This document shows, piece after piece, positions 22,172 to 29,711 of a stretch of 39,801 nt of DNA. Under the pieces are notes generated by a model. It made no database searches, was not told the origin of the DNA, and saw nothing but the letters and a program-made list of their open reading frames with translations. The first letter of the stretch is position 1. Each line of letters opens with the position of its first letter. A program made the position numbers and the translations under genes. The DNA lies in the IMG/VR virus record IMGVR_UViG_3300035698_005042, positions 1-39,801 of that record, one strand, 5' to 3'. Origin of the DNA: a virus.

Positions 22172-22512
22172 TCGTTTTTTGAATTATCTACAATGCCCTC
22201 GTTATCTTCTGCTTTTTCTTCGCCACCATTGTCATTAAAAATAAACTCAACAAGAGCTCCAATCATTGGAAGTTTAATGGCGTTGATAAATTCTTCTTTG
22301 CTTCTCTCTTTGTTATACGGAGCTAATATCTGCCACAAGGCTTCTATAGCATCAATTATTTTATCCGGCTTATCCTGTACCTCCTGAGATATTTTGCTAG
22401 TGTGCAAAATCTCTTGTACAGATAAAGCTCCCGGCACTAGATACTCCTTACCGTCTAATTCAAAATATCTATTCTCAGGAATTAATTTATCTAAATTCAA
22501 AATCTTACTCAT
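22159..22512 (-). CDS. Tail assembly chaperone, G part
   Basis: A 117-residue protein (MSKILNLDKLIPENRYFELD...) with AGGAGG upstream, between the major tail and tape measure genes. Position and the slip site identify it as the G-type chaperone that, with the longer GT form, holds the tape measure while the tail tube is built. Confidence 0.8.
   Translation of the reverse strand: MSKILNLDKLIPENRYFELDGKEYLVPGALSVQEILHTSKISQEVQDKPDKIIDAIEALWQILAPYNKERSKEEFINAIKLPMIGALVEFIFNDNGGEEKAEDNEGIVDNSKNECGR
22174..22180 (-). promoter_or_regulatory. Programmed -1 frameshift site A AAA AAC
   Basis: In the G frame the codons are TCA AAA AAC, giving the slip heptamer A AAA AAC. After a -1 shift the next codons are CGA GTG TGG, the T frame. 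Confidence 0.9.
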
Positions 22513-22544
22513 TGTTCCTCCTAAAAAGAAGTTTTATTTTGCTG

Positions 22545-23567
22545 CTAGTATGCTGCAGTTGCATTCGTAACCTTAATATTAGCTACATCAGCCCCTATTG
22601 AAGAAGCGATGCAATCAATCTCGATCTCTTGTAATAGAATACCCTGATCACTTACTTTAGGTGTTTGAGTTTTATAATAACCTTCTGGGATTTCTATTGA
22701 CATTGCATAGGTAGTGCTTCCTGCTCCTGCACCAATAGTTTGCCCAGATCCCATCAACACACCAAAACCATAAGCAGTTTCAGCATGTGAACGAGCATAC
22801 GCAGTTGTAGTATCAAAACGCTGAGTAAACTTGAAAGTGGTTTCCCGTCTTCCATATTTAATCATATCCACAGTAATTGTACCCAATGCGCGAGCGTTAT
22901 CTTCTGCAAGTAAATTATTGTTTTCTGTATATTCGAAACTCTGAATATATTCAGTTGCACCAGAAGCTAATACTGAAGTCATAGATGCTGATTCACCCGT
23001 CTTGAAATTAACTCCATCCCAAAGCATAGGCGTAACTGCTGGTAATATAACTGTCACAGTATCCGTAGAAGTAGATCCTGTACGGCCAATAAACTCCGCC
23101 GAGAACAGGCAGGGACCATTAAGCTCCCCTTTTACGCTCCAGGAATTTACTCTGCAACCCATGAAATCAAAAATAGTAGTATCGCCTACACGCTTCTGGA
23201 TAGTTAAAGAACTTTCGGGAGTCTCTAGCTCTCCCTCTGCAAAACTATGGATGTAACCAAGGGAAGCATCACCGCTAGCGGTTGCCGTTCCAGCTCTAGC
23301 CACTTTAATAATCTTAGCTATTGCATCAGAAGCGACATTTAAGTACGCCTCTACTCCGCCAGCTACTACTTCATCCCCGAGAATACGCCTAGTTCTATTT
23401 CTAGATGTATTTATCTCATCTAATATAATGCTCTCTCTAGTACGGTCTAATCCTTCTGTTTGGAACTCCATGAAGGAAGAAGCTGTCTTCTTGGTACTCC
23501 ATGTGCTTTCTTCTCCAACACCAAACCAACTTTTATAACCTAGTTGTCCGCCATCACCGACTGCCAT
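22545..23567 (-). CDS. Major tail (tube) protein
   Basis: A 340-residue protein (MAVGDGGQLGYKSWFGVGEE...) of the phage tail-tube type: EESTWSTKKTASSFMEF start, central beta domain with DFMGCRVNSWSVKGEL, and a conserved-type end (GYYKTQTPKVSDQGILLQEIEIDC). Size and the place before the chaperones fit. AAAGGAGG gives strong translation. If the DUF115 protein glycosylates the virion, this Ser/Thr-rich protein is the first suspect. Confidence 0.8.
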   Translation of the reverse strand: MAVGDGGQLGYKSWFGVGEESTWSTKKTASSFMEFQTEGLDRTRESIILDEINTSRNRTRRILGDEVVAGGVEAYLNVASDAIAKIIKVARAGTATASGDASLGYIHSFAEGELETPESSLTIQKRVGDTTIFDFMGCRVNSWSVKGELNGPCLFSAEFIGRTGSTSTDTVTVILPAVTPMLWDGVNFKTGESASMTSVLASGATEYIQSFEYTENNNLLAEDNARALGTITVDMIKYGRRETTFKFTQRFDTTTAYARSHAETAYGFGVLMGSGQTIGAGAGSTTYAMSIEIPEGYYKTQTPKVSDQGILLQEIEIDCIASSIGADVANIKVTNATAAY

Positions 23568-23799
23568 TTGGAACCTCCTTTTCTATCTCTGCTTGTTTAA
23601 GCCTAAAAATAGGCTTGCCTCCCTTTTTGGGGTTACCATTTGTCATTTTAAGTAAGAACCTTTTCTCAGCATCGCTTACGGTTATTTCGTCTCCTGGCTT
23701 ATTTATATCCTTGTTCCCTGCTCTATAATGATGCAATTCCATCACGCGCATAGGCATAGTGTGCTGATATATCAACGTATGCTTATTGCCTACACCCAT
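23554..23799 (-). CDS. Hypothetical protein between major tail and DUF115 genes
   Basis: An 81-residue basic protein (MGVGNKHTLIYQHTMPMRVM...) overlapping the DUF115 gene by ten bases and the major tail gene by 14. Only a weak ribosome site, so translation may depend on coupling to the DUF115 gene. Function unknown. Confidence 0.55.
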   Translation of the reverse strand: MGVGNKHTLIYQHTMPMRVMELHHYRAGNKDINKPGDEITVSDAEKRFLLKMTNGNPKKGGKPIFRLKQAEIEKEVPNGSR

Positions 23800-24818
23800 G
23801 ATATTTCTTCTTTCTTATCGCAATAATCTATTTGAATATTAACAACTTCCTTGCTATTTAAGATCTCTTTAAGCATAGCCTCGCTAGCATTCCGAGAATT
23901 AAATATTAAGCGTTTAGCCCTCGCTACTTTTTTCTTTGTTAGTATCTCTGCCGTAATAGGCTTTTTAACAAACTTAGACACTCGCTTATTTAAATCATGG
24001 TTAGGTATCTGCAAGAATCCTCTATCCGAACAATTGAAAAGACGTATCCCGTTTGCTCTTAAAGGACCATCATAATAGTCTTGCAACCATCTGCAGGAGA
24101 ACAGTAAGTTAGGCGATGTATAAGCAATGTTCCCTGATATATCAAATCCAGAATGACCTTTCATCCAATAGCGTTTCTCGCTATCGTTAAAAGCATAGTA
24201 GTTCTGTTCTGGCTCCCATCCAAAATCATATCCAACTAAAAGATATTCTGAATAACCTAGCATCTGTGTAGAAAATACTACGGAAGTATTCCCCACATTA
24301 GAAGACGCTGGGAGAATATCGCTACACCCAGAGATTTCCATAAATATCTTTTCGCTTTGTATAGTGTCCTTATTTACATAAAAATAAACTGGCCCTTGCC
24401 AATTAGTTGCCCATTCTGGATTAGCACAAATGCTCGAGACTAAAGTAACATCCTGAGTTTTGTGTATTACTGGCTGTATCCATTCAGCATACTTAATATT
24501 AGCGTCTGCTAATATAACCCACTTAACTTTAATATCATGCTCTACTAAAATTTTGAACGCCTTATCACAGCATGCAATATCTACATCATCTCTATCATTA
24601 TACTTTTTAAGTAGCTCTATTTTATCTTCTAAACTTTTTCCCATTCCTACAACTACTACGCATTTACCAAATCCTTCTAGATACAAGTCTTTTAATGAAT
24701 TACCATTTTTCTTGTAAATATCACCATTGAGTTTAGCGTGATTCTTCCATTTCTCGCCAGATTGAGCGAACGCCGTTAATGATTGCTTTCTTACATCCTG
24801 TTCGTTTAGTTGTTGCAT
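23790..24818 (-). CDS. DUF115 / Maf-like glycosyltransferase-family protein
   Basis: A 342-residue protein. VVVVGMGKSLEDKIELLKKY is the GxGxSL start of the DUF115 domain. It continues with DIACCDKAFKILVEHDIKVK and WVILAD, then ILPASSNVGNTSVVFSTQML and YLLVGYDFGW. Relatives include Maf proteins, which transfer CMP-activated pseudaminic or legionaminic acid to flagellin, and MptE-like enzymes. Set among tail genes, next to the major tail protein, it may glycosylate a virion protein. Its ATG (24818) lies in a perfect palindrome. Confidence 0.8.
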   Translation of the reverse strand: MQQLNEQDVRKQSLTAFAQSGEKWKNHAKLNGDIYKKNGNSLKDLYLEGFGKCVVVVGMGKSLEDKIELLKKYNDRDDVDIACCDKAFKILVEHDIKVKWVILADANIKYAEWIQPVIHKTQDVTLVSSICANPEWATNWQGPVYFYVNKDTIQSEKIFMEISGCSDILPASSNVGNTSVVFSTQMLGYSEYLLVGYDFGWEPEQNYYAFNDSEKRYWMKGHSGFDISGNIAYTSPNLLFSCRWLQDYYDGPLRANGIRLFNCSDRGFLQIPNHDLNKRVSKFVKKPITAEILTKKKVARAKRLIFNSRNASEAMLKEILNSKEVVNIQIDYCDKKEEISWV

Positions 24819-24829
24819 AAATATGCAAC
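24812..24829 (-). promoter_or_regulatory. 18-bp perfect palindrome over the DUF115 start codon
   Basis: GTTGCATA/TATGCAAC around two bases: in RNA a 7-bp stem with a 4-base loop. It contains the ATG (24818-24816) and touches the last base of the AGGAGG at 24834-24829, so it could hide the ribosome site or bind a protein dimer. Confidence 0.7.
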
Positions 24830-24845
24830 CTCCTTTTTATTTTTA

Positions 24846-25388
24846 TTAGTCTATCTCATACCATGATATTTGTGGATAGGCCCAGTTCACGCTGGGAGTA
24901 TCATTATGTATTCTAAACAAATAAACTGTATCTTTTTTGACAATTAATTCTGCTAATGCAGCAATTTCACCGCCCGCCTGTTTACCCGAACCTGTTTTGC
25001 CAAAGACTATCTGTGTTCCCGTAGTGACGATTGTAGGGGCATCATAGGCTAGTACGGTGGTGCTGTTAGAGCTATTTCTGTTCCTGTTAAATAGATTATT
25101 GACTGGTGTACCTGGAGCGGATGCCGTCACACTTTCGAAAACTGCTATTGTCGTTTCGGCTTCTGTGGCAACAGCAAAGCGAACATGCACCTCTGGTCCA
25201 GCGGAGGTTACTACTAATAGATCGGAATCAGAACTTGCGGTAAGATCTCTTGCCGCCGAGAGAAACCAGGTCTTGCCTTCGTGTATTCTAGCGTGTACCA
25301 TATCTATAGCTTTAAGGCTATCTTCATTCTGTTTAACGCTTCTCCGGGAATTAGTGCTCTGATCGTACGCTCTTATATTTTCTGCCAT
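24846..25388 (-). CDS. Virion structural protein, SWYE-ending family
   Basis: A 180-residue protein with RIHEGKTWFLS, VFESVTASAPGTPVNNLFNRNRNS, and the terminal ISWYEID. This pattern is common in phages and is usually encoded among tail or head-tail genes; its exact role is not known to me. No enzyme motif. AAAGGAGG is upstream. Confidence 0.6.
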   Translation of the reverse strand: MAENIRAYDQSTNSRRSVKQNEDSLKAIDMVHARIHEGKTWFLSAARDLTASSDSDLLVVTSAGPEVHVRFAVATEAETTIAVFESVTASAPGTPVNNLFNRNRNSSNSTTVLAYDAPTIVTTGTQIVFGKTGSGKQAGGEIAALAELIVKKDTVYLFRIHNDTPSVNWAYPQISWYEID

Positions 25389-25399
25389 AATTCCCTCCT

Positions 25400-25888
25400 T
25401 TACGGCGTGATTAGTTTAAAGCAATTTACTTCTATTTTGGAGTTCTTAACATATGTGTTATCCTCAATCTCATCATTGAAGATTGCATTTAGGCTATTCA
25501 CCATTAGCCCAGTTATTGAAAGATCGTTTTTAACTCTAAACAGATCATTGATATTCTCATTTAGTAATAGGTTCTCATCGTCTGCTACCTGTGCACCGCG
25601 GGGACTACCCGATTGACCCACTTGGGTTATAGGGAATATTTCAAAGGTGATATCTAAATCTCTATGCGCTGATTGTCCCATGGTATTCCTTTCTTCTAGA
25701 TACGACCCTACTTGAACATAAATCACAGGGTATCCTGTATTCAGTTGGCCATATTGAGGCTTGCCAGGGAGTACCTTCTTAACCCTTAATTTCAAACCGC
25801 TAGAAATATCATAAGCGCTGGTAATGGTGTTATTCTTAGCTAGCAGATTTACAACGCTATCTCTTAATCCAAGTAAATCAAGCGACAT
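25400..25888 (-). CDS. Tail completion/terminator-like protein
   Basis: A 162-residue protein (MSLDLLGLRDSVVNLLAKNN...; GYPVIYVQVGSYLEERNTMG) with the alpha-beta layout of tail terminator proteins and the correct position just before the gpG-like gene. Overlaps by one base. The assignment rests on layout and position. Confidence 0.5.
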   Translation of the reverse strand: MSLDLLGLRDSVVNLLAKNNTITSAYDISSGLKLRVKKVLPGKPQYGQLNTGYPVIYVQVGSYLEERNTMGQSAHRDLDITFEIFPITQVGQSGSPRGAQVADDENLLLNENINDLFRVKNDLSITGLMVNSLNAIFNDEIEDNTYVKNSKIEVNCFKLITP

Positions 25889-26304
25889 TATTTTCCCCTT
25901 ACTATGAATCTGGCGTACTTATTAACTAAGTTTTTTAAAAAGTGTTTTGACAACCACATAAATTCCCTCTTGGGAATGTTCTTAGTTCCTTCATTATGGA
26001 ATGGAGCATATCTAACAGTAGTAAACAAAATTACTTTTCTAGTAAATGCCTTCCATCTAATCGAGTTACGCAATCTACCTGTATCCTGCAATACTTTTGT
26101 TCCGCCTCTTTTACGAGGAAATTTTAATTTGTCCCAGTTCTTGCGTGGTCCAGTCTCATCTCTAAAATGCTGTATTATTTCTTTAAATCCTTTTGCTCCA
26201 GCTATATCCCAAAAGCTTCCGCCTCTAGCGGCTCTTTTTTGCATAGCCCTGAGATTTTTAGCGACTGTATCAATTCCCTGTACTTTTAGTTTAAGTCCGG
26301 CCAT
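25888..26304 (-). CDS. Tail completion protein, Mu gpG / gpS-like
   Basis: Start taken at ATG 26304 (MAGLKLKVQGIDTVAKNLRA), which removes 35 residues that only reflect overlap with the upstream gene. About 138 residues, containing LQDTGRLRNSIRW and VRYAPFHNEGTKNIPKREF, the signature of the phage virion morphogenesis/tail completion family. Joins head and tail. Confidence 0.7.
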   Translation of the reverse strand: MAGLKLKVQGIDTVAKNLRAMQKRAARGGSFWDIAGAKGFKEIIQHFRDETGPRKNWDKLKFPRKRGGTKVLQDTGRLRNSIRWKAFTRKVILFTTVRYAPFHNEGTKNIPKREFMWLSKHFLKNLVNKYARFIVRGK

Positions 26305-26794
26305 TTCGGATATTGTCCAATAGTGTAGAATTAGGCTCCCAGGCAGTCGCGCTATCCACATCAAAGATGCTCTGGTAACTTCCATGCGCACTTCTAACTT
26401 TAACAGCATCAGACTTAAACTCTAATAAGGTGCCGTTGGTTAATGTTAGCCTTAAATCTCCTTTGGCAATAGCTTTCAGATTAGCGAATACATTATCTTC
26501 TGTATCATTCGTTTGATCCACGAACTCATTACGATTCATATTATCAGCAGAGTATTGATATTTATACGTGTAGTAAGTAGACAATGCTAAGGACTCTTCT
26601 AATATAATTGGGGGTACCGTAGTAAACGGAAGCGAATACTTCTGAGCGATATAACCATTAACGATTCCCTCAGCTCTGCCAATCGCTTTAGTTATTAATA
26701 CTGAGCTGTTACTATATTCAGCCGATGTTGAAACCTGGCCGAGATATTGTGGCATAAGAGATCTTACATCCGCTTCCGCTACATACGTTCCCAT
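26291..26794 (-). CDS. Head-tail connector, DUF1320/gp36-like
   Basis: A 167-residue protein (MGTYVAEADVRSLMPQYLG...). AEGIVNGYIAQKYSLPFTTVPP is the central DUF1320-type motif of Mu-like head-tail adaptors. AAGGAG is upstream. It should attach to the portal ring. Confidence 0.7.
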   Translation of the reverse strand: MGTYVAEADVRSLMPQYLGQVSTSAEYSNSSVLITKAIGRAEGIVNGYIAQKYSLPFTTVPPIILEESLALSTYYTYKYQYSADNMNRNEFVDQTNDTEDNVFANLKAIAKGDLRLTLTNGTLLEFKSDAVKVRSAHGSYQSIFDVDSATAWEPNSTLLDNIRNGRT

Positions 26795-26804
26795 AATAAA
26801 CTCC

Positions 26805-27143
26805 TTATATTTTGATCCCAGTCATTTCTTGCAATAGTATAGAATTGATATTCTTGCTTGCACCAACACCCAACCAAGACCCTTTTACTTTCTTAAACTG
26901 CGCAAAAAGTCTGCGGGTAACTTTTTCTGCTGTCTTCCGCTCCTTATGATCTTTGTGCACAAATTTAGTCGTCTTATAGATCTTAATTATTTCTTTACCA
27001 TTTTGTCTAATGTTGTATTGGCTAAATTCTACCTTCCCTAATCGTATCCAAGTTTGCTTAGCTTCCTTAATCTCCTTGGGTGACATTGGAACAAAACCGA
27101 TTCCGTTTTCGTTTCTTGTTACTCTTCCTTTTGCTCTAGGCAT
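26805..27143 (-). CDS. Basic hypothetical protein in the head region
   Basis: A 112-residue strongly basic protein (MPRAKGRVTRNENGIGFVPM...) between the capsid and connector genes. No family recognised; position suggests a minor head protein or assembly factor. Confidence 0.5.
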   Translation of the reverse strand: MPRAKGRVTRNENGIGFVPMSPKEIKEAKQTWIRLGKVEFSQYNIRQNGKEIIKIYKTTKFVHKDHKERKTAEKVTRRLFAQFKKVKGSWLGVGASKNINSILLQEMTGIKI

Positions 27144-27213
27144 AATAATGTGCCCTCCATTAATTTATTTATGTGAGGAGAGTATATACCCCCCTCACAA
27201 GAGTTTACCTATT

Positions 27214-28128
27214 TTATAGAGATACTGATTTGATCAAATATCCAGCGCCGGTAGCAACCGCTTTATGATCATACATTTCGCTAACTTGTAACCAATCTCC
27301 TGAGCGATCTTCATCACGCCATTTAGTAGCAGTTCGAGATCTCTTCTCAAACCGATAAACAGCAGATGGAGTTCTTAGTCCTGGATTAGGAGCAACATAA
27401 CCAACAAAACAATTCGCACCCCAGATATAATCTGTGGATTCTGAAAGACCTTCTTTGTTAGTGTCATAAATAGCCTTACCTACCAGAACCTTGTCGATAT
27501 CTGTCAATGCTCCGATAATGTCAGCTGTAACAATAGCTCTTTCAACATATTTGATCCGCTCTGTTACATTTGTGTTTTCACGGAATGCATCATATGCTTC
27601 TGTTCCTAGAACCATTAGATTAGCTTCTTGTACAGAAGCTTTACGAATAACTGAAGTAGCAGAAATGATATCAGCTACAGGGTTAACCGTTGAAGTCTTC
27701 CAAGTCTGAGTAGCAGTCGCTGTATAAGTAGTACTATTACTAAAAGAAGTAGTAGTAAAAAGAATAGCAGCAGCTTCTTGCTCTTTGCGAAGCATCAAGC
27801 CATCGGTCAAAGTTTCAACCCTTGATCCTTCAGCGTCAATTGGAATGTCATAATTTGCCTTATCTCTATCGGTTAAGATGTCTTTTAAGGCATGCTCCTG
27901 CAATGCATAGGTAGAGGTGGATACTCCCCAGGTAATCTGATTAGCAGGAGTTCCATTCGCCCGTAACGTCTCAGGAATCTGGAAGGATGAATTATGTACA
28001 TAGTACAAATCAGTATCCTTCTTTACGTTTACTTTCGGGAATGCTTCATCACCGATATACTTAGTATTGCGATATTTAACCGATATATTGGTTAATGGTT
28101 TATTTGTGTGTAGCGTGCTATTAGGCAT
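27214..28128 (-). CDS. Major capsid protein
   Basis: A 304-residue protein. An N-terminal segment (NKPLTNISVKYRNTKYIGDE) precedes the body, and the sequence continues with DGLMLRKEQEAAAILFTT, LMVLGTEAYDAFREN and WLQVSEMYDHKAVATGAGYL, features of HK97-fold capsid proteins of Mu-like/major-capsid-E-related phages. It follows the cement-protein and protease/scaffold genes. GAGGAGG drives high translation. Confidence 0.8.
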   Translation of the reverse strand: MPNSTLHTNKPLTNISVKYRNTKYIGDEAFPKVNVKKDTDLYYVHNSSFQIPETLRANGTPANQITWGVSTSTYALQEHALKDILTDRDKANYDIPIDAEGSRVETLTDGLMLRKEQEAAAILFTTTSFSNSTTYTATATQTWKTSTVNPVADIISATSVIRKASVQEANLMVLGTEAYDAFRENTNVTERIKYVERAIVTADIIGALTDIDKVLVGKAIYDTNKEGLSESTDYIWGANCFVGYVAPNPGLRTPSAVYRFEKRSRTATKWRDEDRSGDWLQVSEMYDHKAVATGAGYLIKSVSL

Positions 28129-28146
28129 TTTTAGTTCCTCCTCTCT

Positions 28147-28626
28147 TTATTGTGTTGCAACGCCAACCTGGCCACCGATCAATACAGTGATGTACTGTCC
28201 AGTTGCAGTTGCCGCAGTTAATGCTCGACCTAGTATTCCTCTTGTTACTGAAGCAGCTCCAGCAGATGCATCTACTGCAACATACGCAATAACCGCACCA
28301 GCAGTGGTTGCACCAGCAGTAACATTAGCTACAGTTACAAAAGCTCCAGCTGCAATTGCATTTCCAGCGATAGCTTTACTTAATCCAGAAATACGTAAGT
28401 TCCCAGTTAGGGAGCTAGAAGTATTAACCGTCTGCATAATCCCGATTGGGAAATATGATTCGGTACTAGTTGCAGATCCAGAAATAACTTTTACAGTTAA
28501 ATCAGATGCTGACGTAGGGTCCATAACCACAGCTTTATACTGTGAGGTAGTAGTTTTAAGATTAGCATTCAAATATGCATTGATGCCATACTCGGTGCCA
28601 TTTCCAACGATTGCTTGAGTTGCCAT
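28147..28626 (-). CDS. Capsid decoration (cement) protein, DUF2190-like
   Basis: A 159-residue Ala/Gly/Thr-rich protein (MATQAIVGNGTEYGINAYLN...). FPIGIMQTVNTSSSLTGN, GAFVTVANVTAGATTAG and RGILGRALTAATATGQY are the repeating beta pattern of DUF2190-type cement proteins. Lies between scaffold and capsid genes. AAAGGAGG is upstream. Confidence 0.7.
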   Translation of the reverse strand: MATQAIVGNGTEYGINAYLNANLKTTTSQYKAVVMDPTSASDLTVKVISGSATSTESYFPIGIMQTVNTSSSLTGNLRISGLSKAIAGNAIAAGAFVTVANVTAGATTAGAVIAYVAVDASAGAASVTRGILGRALTAATATGQYITVLIGGQVGVATQ

Positions 28627-28627
28627 G

Positions 28628-29164
28628 TTAAATTTCCTCCTTTTGTACTATCCGCAAAGCGTCCATATACTCGAGCTCGGGATCTTTTTTCATTAATTCA
28701 TTAGCCTTTTGATCTAGCTTGTTACCCGTGGAATATTTACGGCCACTTTCAACATCCTGGATTTTTTCTTTTTCATCGCTTTTAATCCGTTCATCAGATT
28801 TATCTACCGCAGTGTACTCCTTCTGATCAATGATTTTAGGCGATTTTTCGATAATGCTTTCAACTACCTCTAGGTTGCTAGAAAATTTGATTTCTTTTTC
28901 TTCGCTACCTTCAGTATATTTGTGTATCTGCGATTCTTCTTTCTGAGCTAATGCTAATGCCGCAAACTGTTCCCGAGCAGCAGGTACAATCTTACCTTCA
29001 GCAATAGCCTTATCAACTACAGAATAAACTTTTACTTTTAAGCTTTCCAGCTTTTGTGCTTGCGCTTCATTTTTAAGAGCTTCGTTTTCTGCCTGCAAAT
29101 TAGAGAAATTAGCAAGTTTTTGTTCTAACTCTTGATTTTTAACTTCTAGTTCTTTAATCTCCAT
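28628..29164 (-). CDS. Nested scaffold protein (internal start)
   Basis: In the same frame as the protease gene, ATG 29164 has AAGGAG seven to eight bases upstream, a far better ribosome site than chance expects inside a gene. It would yield 178 residues: the coiled-coil scaffold without the protease. The layout mirrors lambda C/Nu3. Confidence 0.7.
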   Translation of the reverse strand: MEIKELEVKNQELEQKLANFSNLQAENEALKNEAQAQKLESLKVKVYSVVDKAIAEGKIVPAAREQFAALALAQKEESQIHKYTEGSEEKEIKFSSNLEVVESIIEKSPKIIDQKEYTAVDKSDERIKSDEKEKIQDVESGRKYSTGNKLDQKANELMKKDPELEYMDALRIVQKEEI

Positions 29165-29701
29165 TTCGTTTTCTCCTTTCTCATTTAATACATGATAAGC
29201 ATGTACTTCCCCGCCAGTAAGCTCTAGGTCATTAGAGAACATAGCGACTATGTCATCTATACTAGAGATTGCTGGCATATCCGCGCCCAAAAGAGCGACC
29301 GCACCTAGTAACCGTTTATGACTATTACCCTCATGCTTGAAATTCCAAAGAATCTCAGATGAGAAACGTCCATAAGCGCCATTTTCGATTAGTTCTTTTA
29401 TTTTACGAGGGATGCCCTCAAATTTCGCGATAATCTTTTCACCTTTATGCTTGAGCTCCGTAACCCAGCCAAGAGCAGGAAGTCCATCTCTTTGAACAAG
29501 TTTTTGATTAGAATCATGTCCTAGTTTTAATGGTATTTTAATTCTGTTTTTGAATACATTAAAGTTTTTAACAATGTTGTCTAAATCGTCTCCAGTATAT
29601 TTATCCCCGTTCCAGGTACCAGTGGCAAAGATCTCTACTTCTTTCTCAAACGTCTCTGCTTTATATTCTTGTTTGACTTCTTCCTCAACATCAATAGGCA
29701 T
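28628..29701 (-). CDS. Prohead protease with scaffold domain
   Basis: A 357-residue protein. Residues 1-150 look like the Mu gpI-type head protease: GTWNGDKYTGDDLDNIVKNF, IPLKLGHDSNQ with a likely catalytic His, and GAYGRFSSEILWNF with a likely catalytic Ser. From residue 180 on it is coiled-coil scaffold (MEIKELEVKNQELEQKLANF) with a charged tail. As in other phages, the protease cuts the scaffold as the head matures. A second start at 29164 makes the scaffold alone. Confidence 0.75.
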   Translation of the reverse strand: MPIDVEEEVKQEYKAETFEKEVEIFATGTWNGDKYTGDDLDNIVKNFNVFKNRIKIPLKLGHDSNQKLVQRDGLPALGWVTELKHKGEKIIAKFEGIPRKIKELIENGAYGRFSSEILWNFKHEGNSHKRLLGAVALLGADMPAISSIDDIVAMFSNDLELTGGEVHAYHVLNEKGENEMEIKELEVKNQELEQKLANFSNLQAENEALKNEAQAQKLESLKVKVYSVVDKAIAEGKIVPAAREQFAALALAQKEESQIHKYTEGSEEKEIKFSSNLEVVESIIEKSPKIIDQKEYTAVDKSDERIKSDEKEKIQDVESGRKYSTGNKLDQKANELMKKDPELEYMDALRIVQKEEI

Positions 29702-29711
29702 GTTTGCCTCC

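Noticed and set aside
24931-24936. TTGACA on the plus strand as a promoter
   Set aside because: It is within a structural gene and there is no plus-strand gene downstream.
28067-28618. 183-codon plus-strand ORF
   Set aside because: Antisense of the cement protein gene; no ribosome site or recognisable protein features.
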